Shown piece after piece: positions 35,630-46,823 of a DNA stretch of 64,000 nucleotides. The translations under genes were made by a program, and so were the position numbers. The stretch spans positions 124,001-188,000 of the forward strand of contig VCJN01000051.1 in the NCBI GenBank assembly GCA_006384855.1. Direction: 5' to 3'. The stretch comes from Tetraselmis striata. Lineage: Eukaryota > Chlorophyta > Chlorodendrophyceae > Chlorodendrales > Chlorodendraceae. The notes beneath the pieces were generated by a model. That model did no database searches, had not been told where the DNA came from, and saw only the letters and a program-made list of their open reading frames with translations. Position 1 is the stretch's first letter. Each line of letters begins with the position of its first letter.

Positions 35630-37603
35630 CAAGGCTATCTCCGACCCGCAGTTTGGTGGCACGCGATTGTACAGTGATGCTGTCCTGCTGCACCCCAATC
35701 TCCTGGCGATGGCGTGAGGCTGGTGTCTGACTTTAGGAGTTAAGAGACTAGCACCTGCCAAGAGGGGTGGCAGGTTGAAGGATTAGCAGCGACTATATAT
35801 CGCAGGAAGCAGCGCCCTACGCCAGTGGCGGTGGCGTCCTCGCGCTTTTCTAGATGCCGACGAGGTCGGGGCGGCTCCAGCAACGACCAGCACCTGCCGC
35901 TAGCAACTGCAGATACCTCGTATGGCCCCGCGGCCCGGCGCTAGGTGAGTTCTGCGTAAATATCGGCATTGTCATTCCCCAGTACTTTCCATGCTGCATT
36001 CTCCAGACCCTATCTGTCCCTGTAAGCAACGACTAACCAACGACTCTACCCGACTCTTCGCCCGACTTGTCGCTACCCTGTGTATTTAAAACCAAACCCA
36101 CTACTAACCAACGACTGCAGAGTCGTGGCTACCCAGCATTGATACGACTTCGCTTGATTCGCGCTGTCATAACGGGTACCTGCTCGAAGTCGCGTCGTGA
36201 TCCGGGCTCCCTCTGATCTGGCGAGAAGCATAATAATGTGTCATCTGCCTGTATACACCCATCCTTTTTAAAAATCAGTATCGTTGTCCCCCTTCCCTCC
36301 CCGCCACGCAACGACAACAGCGAGGAAACCCTACCGAGCATGCATGCATCAAACCCTGACAGTATGGGCAAAGAGACCCCCCGCCGCTCCCCTGCCCGGC
36401 CCCCCGGGATAAGACATTTCCGATGTGATATCAGGGGTAATGTGATATCAGGGGTATTACCCCTGGTGATATCTGCGAACTGCCCTGAATACCAAATACC
36501 AAACTGCCTAAAATACCTTGGCTTGCTGCTGCTGATGAGGAATTTTTCCGCCCCCGGGACTGGACTGGTACCAGTGGAACCTGTGATGCAGCGTCTCTGC
36601 GACGATGATGATTATTATTTTATTTCGGGAAATCGCAAAACAGAGTGCAAATTCAGAGCAAATCCGACCTTTCTAGCAGAGCAAAGTGCAATGCCATATA
36701 CCAGTAACACCCCGGTAGTTTGCGCTCTGTTCTAAAATCTCCCATTTGCACGGAATGCACCATGTTCTGCAATAATGGCCAGGGGTTCGGACCCTGCTCG
36801 GGTAAAATTTTCAGATGATTTGCCAGGAATTTGCCCCCTGTTCTGCAAGTTTCCCTTTATGAGACTTTTTAATACGATCTTTTTCGGACGTACGTGTTGA
36901 CAGCACGCCACCATGTGCTGGCGTACGAGTAAATACATTATGATATTGACTAAGACCGCGCCCGCTGCTCCTGATGACGAGCACGCGTTGTAAGCAGCAC
37001 ACATATCCAGCACCAAGGCCTGCAATATGCCTCCAAAACAACTACAGCATCCCCTCGATATCATGACATAAAGTATGCTGAAGAGCTTGTACTCCACATG
37101 CTCCTGTAGTTCTGCAAAGGAGCCTTGCTGTGCCCGAATCAGGTCATGTTATATACAAGATGCAGTGTGCACATCACCACCAATTTGTGGCATCAGTGAC
37201 ACCGCTGCTCTCCTGAAGACAAGCGCACATGCATATCAGCAATACTCATGGACACGCCGGTACCAGTGTAGCGACTATTCATGGCACTGGCATCAAACGC
37301 TGGACACGCACATGCGTTGTATGTACGCAGGCATTCCTTTCCTGTAACACCATCCCCTGCGCACGCGGATGCCTAGCGGGGGGTTTACACAGCCACAAAG
37401 GATATGCAACATCATAATTTACAGCAACTGTTGCCGGTATCCGTCTGGTTTAGTACGGGAGGATGAAGTATGCATAATAGTAGCACAAGGTTAGATATAT
37501 ATACCGCCGTGTTCGGCGGCCCTGTGCGTTTTATTGGATGAGTAGTAGCTTCTAGCAGGGCATTGCCTTGCCCAATAGTATCGCCTTGCCTAGCACCAAT
37601 GCA
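35630..37603. other. Intergenic region with small palindrome and dispersed repeat
   Basis: No supported gene. It holds a hairpin-forming stretch at about 36425-36475 (GATATCAGGGGTA twice, then its complement) and a copy of the dispersed CCCGGGAC(A/T)GGACTGG repeat at about 36552-36605. Confidence 0.5.
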
Positions 37604-39514
37604 TCACTGCATCAGGCATCCGCACTTGAGGCTGGCCTCGTGCTGCTGCTGCAGACTGTCCACGTCCACTTCACCTGCCTTGCCTGCTGCTACGCCCCCT
37701 AACGTAGCCCCCATACCGCCTTTTCCGCGTGTAAGAGTCCCTGTGCCCGCGGCCTTGCTTGAGGGCGCGCGGGACACGCCCTCTCCCTTGTCCCGGATGG
37801 CTAGATACAACACGGCCTGAAAGTCCTGTGCACAGGTACAAAACAAACAAATGAGGGCGTCAGACGTATGGCGCAACCTGGACCACGGGTCTCCTGGCGG
37901 GGCGAATTGTCTAGCCCGAAGTCTGGACATGGAGGAGCGCGCCCACGCTGGATCCCGTAAGGCGCCGATCCCGGCCAGGCCTGCCTACCTGAACGCCGAT
38001 GGCCCCCGTCGGGCTCAAGCCCACACAATCCACTGCCCGCAATAGAGCCCTAGAGTCCGCGCCCAGCAGCGCGCCCCACATGCGCAGCACTGCCCATTGC
38101 TGCCCCAGCGCTGCGCTGCTCATCACCGCATGCATCGCCTGCCTGTGTATGTACAGTGCCTGCAGCCACGGAAGAAAGGTGGAAAAGGGATGCTGCCGTC
38201 AGTTTCGACAGTGGGGACATGCGGCACCTCTTGCTGGCTGAGGGGTTGTACGTGATTGAGGTAGCCTCCTCATGCCTCAGCCTGGGAACTGGCAGCTCAC
38301 AGCATGGGCTTGTTAAAGAGGATGGAGGAAAGGCGGAGGAGACCCGCACCTGCAGACGCTGCGTGTCGGTCCTGGCGCAAAGCAGCGCCACCAGGATGTA
38401 GAACTCCCCTGGGCCAACCTAGACAGGAGAGGGTAGAGAGGATTCCACAGCGGAGGGGAGGTGGGGGAGAAGGGACGGGGGGGGGGGGGGGGGGGGGGGG
38501 GCGGGGGGGGGCTGAGCGAAACGAACTGGAGGCGGCCAGGACTGGTGGCGGAGGCATGAAGAGGGAGGTCTGCCTGGGAGAGGTGGGCCAGCACGCACCC
38601 CGCCCACCCCGCCGCAGTCCAGCACATCCAGCAGCTCCGCGCACTCGTAGCGTGGCCAGCCCAGCAAGTGGCGACAGATAGCAAGGAAGGCCGCCTCCAT
38701 TAGCAGGCGGTCGAGGGGATTGCCACCATGTGTGGCTGCGGTGTGGCCGCATAGCCACCGCGAGGTTGCGGTCGCGTAGGTCTCATAGAACTGTCGGAGA
38801 GGGGGGCGGAGGAGGGGGGTAAGCGCTAGGATGCTGCCATGCCACCATGCAGGAGCCAAAGGCAGCAATGGCAAAATTTCAAGCCCCACCTTGCGAACGG
38901 CATCAGACCCCGTCGGCGTGTGAACTTCTTGAAACACATCTAGCCCAGGCGTGATGTCAGTGTGAGAAAGCTTCCTCACGGGTCTGCACGCATACAGGTA
39001 CCACCTTGTCAGCGCGCTACCAACAGCTGAGACGAGCAGGAGCATAGGCAGCGCCGCGGATACCTCTGGAGATATCACCAGAAAGTATAACAGGCAGCTG
39101 GGTATGATAAAGGTGGATGCACATGCACATGCAACTCGATCTTCCGCAAACACCGTACCTGCCCGGCGCCCCCCCACGCAGCGCGATCCGCTCCGGGGCC
39201 ACAATCTTCGCCAGAAGCTCATAGTTGACTTCCTGTACGCATACGCCTCTCTGTAAGGCAGACAGCGTGCATGGACGGGTGATGTCAGTCCTCGCGTCTG
39301 AGCTGCCTCACCCCTTGCTTGCATGAGACCCCATCCCTCCATGTCGCACATCAGACTCACAGCTTGCTCCCCGGGCCCAAGTCTGCATGATGATCCTGTT
39401 CTCAGTGCCACACAGCTCTAGGAAGCAGGAATATGCGTTCCTGGCCAGTTCCCTACAGAGCTATCTGGCATGGTCGGGCGCAGCTACTTCGCTCACCCTC
39501 CGCCTGCCCGCCAT
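37604..39514 (-). CDS. Unknown protein with hydrophobic segment and degenerate EF-hand, 355 residues, eight exons
   Basis: Exons (minus) 39514-39497, 39460-39361, 39246-39159, 39097-38890, 38790-38599, 38418-38350, 38159-37989 and 37825-37604 close in frame. The first exon has only six codons (MAGRRR). Residues about 70-100 are hydrophobic (LLYFLVISPEV, PMLLLVSAVGSAL), one or two membrane spans. Residues 185-215 look like an EF-hand: a helix ending ELLDVLD, a loop starting at D196 with Gly at position 6, Val at 8 and Glu207 at 12, then FYILVALLC. The acidic residues at loop positions 3 and 5 are missing, so calcium binding is doubtful. The tail is Gly/Lys-rich. I do not recognise the family. 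The exon 3 acceptor (ACAGAG|AG region) is the least certain. An intron holds a very long G run on the plus strand (38478-38512). Confidence 0.68.
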
Positions 39515-40101
39515 CTGCGCGGCCGTCAAGGGGGCGTCGGCCCTCCCCGCGGCCTCCCTCGCCCCGGAGAGCAGAGAGCAGAGGCTTGGTCCGTCGAGCT
39601 CGCGCGGTGCTCGCGAGTGAAGGCTTGCAAAAACTGCTTGGAGGTGCTCACTGCCGGCGAGTGGTGCCCCTGTCTAGGGGTCGCAACTAGCACGGCGCAC
39701 GTGGCGCCGGTCCGGCATGCCGCGCGGGGAGTTGCCCCGGCGCAAATCGGGCGTGTCACGGCTGCCTCAGCGGCCGTTGGGTAGCGCGGAAAAGCTTCCA
39801 GAGCAGATAGCGCACACGCAAAGAGCGGGATGGCATCTGGTGTGCCGCGACGGAAGGTATCCCCGCCCTGGCCTGGCCTGGCGAACTGAAGTCTATATTG
39901 GCACAGCAGGGTGTCTTAATAGTCGTGCCGCCACCAGCGGCAGTCGTTGGAGGGGGCGCCGCGGCATCCAGCACCGCACGGGGCGGCTGTAAACCTACAC
40001 GAAAGTAACCTTCCCGTACAAGAATATATCAGGTACCCGGGTACGAGCGCAATCCTTACAGGGTAATAATACCGTCAGGATACCGCGGTGAGTACAGGTA
40101 A
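39515..40101. other. Promoter-side spacer before the mariner array
   Basis: GC-rich to about 39980, which may be the 5' region of the minus-strand gene, then AT-richer with GGTACC-type palindromes. No gene seen. Confidence 0.45.
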
Positions 40102-40103
40102 TA

Positions 40104-41451
40104 CACCCCTCCACATAAGTTTGGGGTCCTTTTTTGGCTGAATATGAAATGAAAAATACTAGGGTATCTAAACGTAGGGCTTTAGGGCTGGAACCCGGGA
40201 ATGTTTTAGGTTGTTATAAAACCTTTTTTCTTGATAGGGTCTGAATTATAACCTATTACCCTAAGAATAGGGTATTGCGATCTGGCGCGGGGCTCAAAGG
40301 GCATGACGCAGTGATGCACAACAATACATGTTATTGGCACATATATGATGGCCCACATGCATAGAGCATTGTATGGTGCAATGCCCGTAGATGTGTGAGG
40401 AAACATAGTAGCTCGCGGGTTGGGTGGGTTTGGGTGGGCATAGTCACGTAAGGCAGAGTGGGCACACGTGCGTGTGACGATGCTAGGACCAGTGCAGTTC
40501 TGCCCACTGCAAGCGACACCCCCTTGACTTCAAACGCTTATAGCGGCTCAGGGAGTGCTCCAAAAATTCTAAAAAAATGCGCAACAAAATCCTTGCGTCA
40601 AACGCGAGAGGTGAATTTCGATTTTTGAGCACCTAATTTGCACGTTTTGACCACTTTCTAGCGATGAACATAAAATACATCAATCACGGCATCATTTCGC
40701 AACACTCAGCCTCAACATGGGGGCGTAGCTTTGCGCTATGTGTGTCCCCTTAATCCATACGCATTTGTGTGACAGTGTTAGGAATGTAGATGCACACGGG
40801 CGGCGCAAACTTGCCACATGCTCCCTCTCTAGCCATGTCCTCGATGGCCAACAACATTGTGTTGTTTTCAACATATTATTTTTGCTGATATTCAAGCATT
40901 TAATAGCGCGCTGCTATGTGGCATTCTACTTGTGATTCGGCGCAATTGCCATGCGTGCACGTGACCCCCATTGATGCGCTCTCGCCTAAGCCAAGGAGGG
41001 CTCAATAAGCCTTTCATGCGTGAGTAGGCAACAATAACAGCACCATTTTTGGCCGAACATCACGCCATGTAGTGGTGAAACTGTAATTTAGGGCTTGTGC
41101 AATACCCTTAGTGACCTAATCTTGGTGCCCCACACATGTTGTAGGTGAAACTTACACTAAAGATGGCAGCATGTCAGTACGGCGTGGATTTGCGCGTTGG
41201 ATGTATGCGCACAAAGGGGTGGCGCAACTCGTTATTTTCCAGTGCAAGTTTTACACGCATTGATTTGCCATTTCTCGAGGGGCGCAGAACGATGCATGCC
41301 CTGTCGCACGGTTAGGCCTAGAGCGCGCCCCCATTTTTTTCCAAGTCGACCTCGCCCTTAGTCACTTGCATGCAATTGCCCACGCCGTATTTTCTACATG
41401 ACATGCGCATGTCGAACAAAACTGCAAAACCCAAACTTATGTGGAGGGGTG
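40104..41451. repeat. X unit 1 of mariner array (non-coding, terminal inverted repeats)
   Basis: Bounded by inverted repeats at 40104-40125 and 41430-41451. The small frames inside have no similarity to transposase and look like chance. It resembles a large MITE of the same family. Confidence 0.85.
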
Positions 41452-41548
41452 TGGACTGCGCTTGTCATTAATTCGTGATTTTCGACTTACATGATTCTTG
41501 CTGGATGGTGGATCTAGAGCAAAGTGAAATGGCTCAACAGTCTATGTA

Positions 41549-42574
41549 CTAGTAGCTTGTGGCTGCCCCATTGAGCTTCATGCACTCCTCCAACCTCCTG
41601 TGGATGCTGCCATGCAACTTCAGCAATAGTTGCTTCGGAATATTATCCCAAATCCTGTGCAAAGTTGGGATGAAGTTGTTGGTTGTCAAGGTGTCTGCCT
41701 CTTGCCTAAGCTGCCTCTCAACGTAAGCCCACAAATTCTCAATCCATGAAAGGTCGGGTGAGCATGCAGGCCAGTTTTCCATGAGCTTAAACTCTCTGTT
41801 GCGTAAGTATTCCATGGTCGAACGAGAGGTGTGCGCGCGGGCTCCATCTTGTTGAAAGATCCAGTCATTGCCATAACGGTTTGCCATGAGACTCCTGCAT
41901 GCTGGCAGCATTTGCTCATGCAGTAGCTCCTTGTACACTCGCGAGTCCACATTTTTGTGCACTTTGCCTTCGATGGAAACTGTGTGGCCAGTCGTGCCTG
42001 CTGTGACAAATAATGGCGTGGTGCCCCATTTGCTGACAGCAGCATACACATGGACCTTGTAGCCACCACGAACTGCCTCTGAGATGGGAGTCTCTCCATT
42101 ACGCGCCACCCACACCTTCTCCCCCTTGCTTCTACAATTGAAATAGAATAACTTGCTGTCTGACACCATGACGTTCCTCCAGCTCAGCCTGCTCCAAAAC
42201 CTGGAAAACGCAACACGATCGCTCTTGTGCCTGGCTGTCAGCCTTGGCTTCCTTTTCGGTCGCAAGCTGCGCATCCCCATGCCTTTCAGAGTGCGACGCA
42301 CCGTCTCGGCAGTCACATCGATGTCAAGCTTGGTCTTGACGGTAGCTGCTATCTTCTTGCACGTGAAACGCTTCTGCACGCCGCGTTGTATCACCAAGCG
42401 CGCTGGAGACAACATCAAGCCCTTGCTTGGTCGGCCAGGCCGACAGGCGTCGCGCACGTCGCCAGTGGCCTCGAACCGCTCCACCCACTTGCGCACCGTC
42501 TCCCACTTGGCTCCAAACATCTTTGCAGCTCGCGTATAGCTGCCGACTTTGTGATAGGCCACGACCATTCGCAT
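41549..42574 (-). CDS. Tc1/mariner (IS630 superfamily) transposase, DD35E, copy 1, 341 residues
   Basis: It cuts and pastes DNA at TA sites in the nucleus. The N-terminus has a helix-turn-helix (AYHKVGSYTRAAKMFG..WETVRKWVERF), a GRPS linker (CRPGRPSK, 45-51) and a second helix-turn-helix with TAETVRRTLKGMGM. The DDE core has D139 (VMVSDSKLFYF), D243 (FQQDGARAHTS) and E279 (SPDLSWIENLW). Thirty-five residues separate the last two, so the signature is DD35E rather than DD34E or DD34D. The frame is full length and uninterrupted, starting at MRMVVAYHK, two codons after an in-frame Arg pair. It sits between the right end of one X and the left end of the next and has no ends of its own in the usual orientation. 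It is likely functional. Confidence 0.95.
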   Translation of the reverse strand: MRMVVAYHKVGSYTRAAKMFGAKWETVRKWVERFEATGDVRDACRPGRPSKGLMLSPARLVIQRGVQKRFTCKKIAATVKTKLDIDVTAETVRRTLKGMGMRSLRPKRKPRLTARHKSDRVAFSRFWSRLSWRNVMVSDSKLFYFNCRSKGEKVWVARNGETPISEAVRGGYKVHVYAAVSKWGTTPLFVTAGTTGHTVSIEGKVHKNVDSRVYKELLHEQMLPACRSLMANRYGNDWIFQQDGARAHTSRSTMEYLRNREFKLMENWPACSPDLSWIENLWAYVERQLRQEADTLTTNNFIPTLHRIWDNIPKQLLLKLHGSIHRRLEECMKLNGAATSY

Positions 42575-42788
42575 TCGGCGCGTGTGCGCTAAATTCTCGG
42601 GCGCTGTATGTCATGCTAGAACTGCCACTGGAGGTAGGGGCGCAACAGGGGTGTGGGGCGAAGTGTTCTCTTTCGCGCCGACGGCGGGCATGTGGCTGCC
42701 TTTTAGGCATCTCGTCCTCGTAGGGCCACACAATCGGCTCCCGCGCATGATACTCGCGCAAAACGACCGAGTAAGCACGACCAGCACA

Positions 42789-44136
42789 CACCCCTCCACA
42801 TAAGTTTGGGGTCCTTTTTTGGCTGAATATGAAATGAAAAATACTAGGGTATCTAAACGTAGGGCTTTAGGGCTGGAACCCGGGAATGTTTTAGGTTGTT
42901 ATAAAACCTTTTTTCTTGATAGGGTCTGAATTATAACCTATTACCCTAAGAATAGGGTATTGCGATCTGGCGCGGGGCTCAAAGGGCATGACGCAGTGAT
43001 GCACAACAATACATGTTATTGGCACATATATGATGGCCCACATGCATAGAGCATTGTATGGTGCAATGCCCGTAGATGTGTGAGGAAACATAGTAGCTCG
43101 CGGGTTGGGTGGGTTTGGGTGGGCATAGTCACGTAAGGCAGAGTGGGCACACGTGCGTGTGACGATGCTAGGACCAGTGCAGTTCTGCCCACTGCAAGCG
43201 ACACCCCCTTGACTTCAAACGCTTATAGCGGCTCAGGGAGTGCTCCAAAAATTCTAAAAAAATGCGCAACAAAATCCTTGCGTCAAACGCGAGAGGTGAA
43301 TTTCGATTTTTGAGCACCTAATTTGCACGTTTTGACCACTTTCTAGCGATGAACATAAAATACATCAATCACGGCATCATTTCGCAACACTCAGCCTCAA
43401 CATGGGGGCGTAGCTTTGCGCTATGTGTGTCCCCTTAATCCATACGCATTTGTGTGACAGTGTTAGGAATGTAGATGCACACGGGCGGCGCAAACTTGCC
43501 ACATGCTCCCTCTCTAGCCATGTCCTCGATGGCCAACAACATTGTGTTGTTTTCAACATATTATTTTTGCTGATATTCAAGCATTTAATAGCGCGCTGCT
43601 ATGTGGCATTCTACTTGTGATTCGGCGCAATTGCCATGCGTGCACGTGACCCCCATTGATGCGCTCTCGCCTAAGCCAAGGAGGGCTCAATAAGCCTTTC
43701 ATGCGTGAGTAGGCAACAATAACAGCACCATTTTTGGCCGAACATCACGCCATGTAGTGGTGAAACTGTAATTTAGGGCTTGTGCAATACCCTTAGTGAC
43801 CTAATCTTGGTGCCCCACACATGTTGTAGGTGAAACTTACACTAAAGATGGCAGCATGTCAGTACGGCGTGGATTTGCGCGTTGGATGTATGCGCACAAA
43901 GGGGTGGCGCAACTCGTTATTTTCCAGTGCAAGTTTTACACGCATTGATTTGCCATTTCTCGAGGGGCGCAGAACGATGCATGCCCTGTCGCACGGTTAG
44001 GCCTAGAGCGCGCCCCCATTTTTTTCCAAGTCGACCTCGCCCTTAGTCACTTGCATGCAATTGCCCACGCCGTATTTTCTACATGACATGCGCATGTCGA
44101 ACAAAACTGCAAAACCCAAACTTATGTGGAGGGGTG
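42789..44136. repeat. X unit 2 of mariner array
   Basis: Same 1348-bp sequence as X unit 1, with inverted ends at 42789-42810 and 44115-44136. Confidence 0.85.
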
Positions 44137-44233
44137 TGGACTGCGCTTGTCATTAATTCGTGATTTTCGACTTACATGATTCTTGCTGGATGGTGGATCT
44201 AGAGCAAAGTGAAATGGCTCAACAGTCTATGTA

Positions 44234-45259
44234 CTAGTAGCTTGTGGCTGCCCCATTGAGCTTCATGCACTCCTCCAACCTCCTGTGGATGCTGCCATGC
44301 AACTTCAGCAATAGTTGCTTCGGAATATTATCCCAAATCCTGTGCAAAGTTGGGATGAAGTTGTTGGTTGTCAAGGTGTCTGCCTCTTGCCTAAGCTGCC
44401 TCTCAACGTAAGCCCACAAATTCTCAATCCATGAAAGGTCGGGTGAGCATGCAGGCCAGTTTTCCATGAGCTTAAACTCTCTGTTGCGTAAGTATTCCAT
44501 GGTCGAACGAGAGGTGTGCGCGCGGGCTCCATCTTGTTGAAAGATCCAGTCATTGCCATAACGGTTTGCCATGAGACTCCTGCATGCTGGCAGCATTTGC
44601 TCATGCAGTAGCTCCTTGTACACTCGCGAGTCCACATTTTTGTGCACTTTGCCTTCGATGGAAACTGTGTGGCCAGTCGTGCCTGCTGTGACAAATAATG
44701 GCGTGGTGCCCCATTTGCTGACAGCAGCATACACATGGACCTTGTAGCCACCACGAACTGCCTCTGAGATGGGAGTCTCTCCATTACGCGCCACCCACAC
44801 CTTCTCCCCCTTGCTTCTACAATTGAAATAGAATAACTTGCTGTCTGACACCATGACGTTCCTCCAGCTCAGCCTGCTCCAAAACCTGGAAAACGCAACA
44901 CGATCGCTCTTGTGCCTGGCTGTCAGCCTTGGCTTCCTTTTCGGTCGCAAGCTGCGCATCCCCATGCCTTTCAGAGTGCGACGCACCGTCTCGGCAGTCA
45001 CATCGATGTCAAGCTTGGTCTTGACGGTAGCTGCTATCTTCTTGCACGTGAAACGCTTCTGCACGCCGCGTTGTATCACCAAGCGCGCTGGAGACAACAT
45101 CAAGCCCTTGCTTGGTCGGCCAGGCCGACAGGCGTCGCGCACGTCGCCAGTGGCCTCGAACCGCTCCACCCACTTGCGCACCGTCTCCCACTTGGCTCCA
45201 AACATCTTTGCAGCTCGCGTATAGCTGCCGACTTTGTGATAGGCCACGACCATTCGCAT
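44234..45259 (-). CDS. Tc1/mariner transposase, DD35E, copy 2, 341 residues
   Basis: Protein identical to copy 1 (D139, D243, E279 present) and uninterrupted. Identity at both protein and DNA level shows the duplication is very young, or that one copy was counted twice in assembly. Confidence 0.95.
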   Translation of the reverse strand: MRMVVAYHKVGSYTRAAKMFGAKWETVRKWVERFEATGDVRDACRPGRPSKGLMLSPARLVIQRGVQKRFTCKKIAATVKTKLDIDVTAETVRRTLKGMGMRSLRPKRKPRLTARHKSDRVAFSRFWSRLSWRNVMVSDSKLFYFNCRSKGEKVWVARNGETPISEAVRGGYKVHVYAAVSKWGTTPLFVTAGTTGHTVSIEGKVHKNVDSRVYKELLHEQMLPACRSLMANRYGNDWIFQQDGARAHTSRSTMEYLRNREFKLMENWPACSPDLSWIENLWAYVERQLRQEADTLTTNNFIPTLHRIWDNIPKQLLLKLHGSIHRRLEECMKLNGAATSY

Positions 45260-45473
45260 TCGGCGCGTGTGCGCTAAATTCTCGGGCGCTGTATGTCATG
45301 CTAGAACTGCCACTGGAGGTAGGGGCGCAACAGGGGTGTGGGGCGAAGTGTTCTCTTTCGCGCCGACGGCGGGCATGTGGCTGCCTTTTAGGCATCTCGT
45401 CCTCGTAGGGCCACACAATCGGCTCCCGCGCATGATACTCGCGCAAAACGACCGAGTAAGCACGACCAGCACA

Positions 45474-46821
45474 CACCCCTCCACATAAGTTTGGGGTCCT
45501 TTTTTGGCTGAATATGAAATGAAAAATACTAGGGTATCTAAACGTAGGGCTTTAGGGCTGGAACCCGGGAATGTTTTAGGTTGTTATAAAACCTTTTTTC
45601 TTGATAGGGTCTGAATTATAACCTATTACCCTAAGAATAGGGTATTGCGATCTGGCGCGGGGCTCAAAGGGCATGACGCAGTGATGCACAACAATACATG
45701 TTATTGGCACATATATGATGGCCCACATGCATAGAGCATTGTATGGTGCAATGCCCGTAGATGTGTGAGGAAACATAGTAGCTCGCGGGTTGGGTGGGTT
45801 TGGGTGGGCATAGTCACGTAAGGCAGAGTGGGCACACGTGCGTGTGACGATGCTAGGACCAGTGCAGTTCTGCCCACTGCAAGCGACACCCCCTTGACTT
45901 CAAACGCTTATAGCGGCTCAGGGAGTGCTCCAAAAATTCTAAAAAAATGCGCAACAAAATCCTTGCGTCAAACGCGAGCGGTGAATTTCGATTTTTGAGC
46001 ACCTAATTTGCACGTTTTGACCACTTTCTAGCGATGAACATAAAATACATCAATCACGGCATCATTTCGCAACACTCAGCCTCAACATGGGGGCGTAGCT
46101 TTGCGCTATGTGTGTCCCCTTAATCCATACGCATTTGTGTGACAGTGTTAGGAATGTAGATGCACACGGGCGGCGCAAACTTGCCACATGCTCCCTCTCT
46201 AGCCATGTCCTCGATGGCCAACAACATTGTGTTGTTTTCAACATATTATTTTTGCTGATATTCAAGCATTTAATAGCGCGCTGCTATGTGGCATTCTACT
46301 TGTGATTCGGCGCAATTGCCATGCGTGCACGTGACCCCCATTGATGCGCTCTCGCCTAAGCCAAGGAGGGCTCAATAAGCCTTTCATGCGTGAGTAGGCA
46401 ACAATAACAGCACCATTTTTGGCCGAACATCACGCCATGTAGTGGTGAAACTGTAATTTAGGGCTTGTGCAATACCCTTAGTGACCTAATCTTGGTGCCC
46501 CACACATGTTGTAGGTGAAACTTACACTAAAGATGGCAGCATGTCAGTACGGCGTGGATTTGCGCGTTGGATGTATGCGCACAAAGGGGTGGCGCAACTC
46601 GTTATTTTCCAGTGCAAGTTTTACACGCATTGATTTGCCATTTCTCGAGGGGCGCAGAACGATGCATGCCCTGTCGCACGGTTAGGCCTAGAGCGCGCCC
46701 CCATTTTTTTCCAAGTCGACCTCGCCCTTAGTCACTTGCATGCAATTGCCCACGCCGTATTTTCTACATGACATGCGCATGTCGAACAAAACTGCAAAAC
46801 CCAAACTTATGTGGAGGGGTG
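45474..46821. repeat. X unit 3 of mariner array
   Basis: Same as X units 1 and 2 except for one substitution seen near 45979. Its right end is followed by the TA duplicate and then the LINE-like 3' terminus. Confidence 0.85.
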
Positions 46822-46823
46822 TA

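Larger units (their letters stand above)
40104..46821. mobile_element. Tc1/mariner tandem array X-T-X-T-X, 6.7 kb
   Basis: Period 2685 bp. Unit X (1348 bp; 40104-41451, 42789-44136, 45474-46821) has perfect 22-bp inverted ends beginning CACCCCTCCACATAAGTTTG. Unit T (1337 bp; 41452-42788 and 44137-45473) holds the transposase. The whole array is flanked once by TA (40102-40103 and 46822-46823), the normal mariner target duplication; the inner X/T junctions lack TA. The units look identical except for one A-to-C change I saw in the third X (about 45979). So the array entered as one block, or grew by unequal exchange after insertion, very recently. Confidence 0.92.

Noticed and set aside
40206-40935. 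Small frames in the X units as genes
   Set aside because: They repeat only because X is repeated; no motif, no splice logic and overlapping strands.
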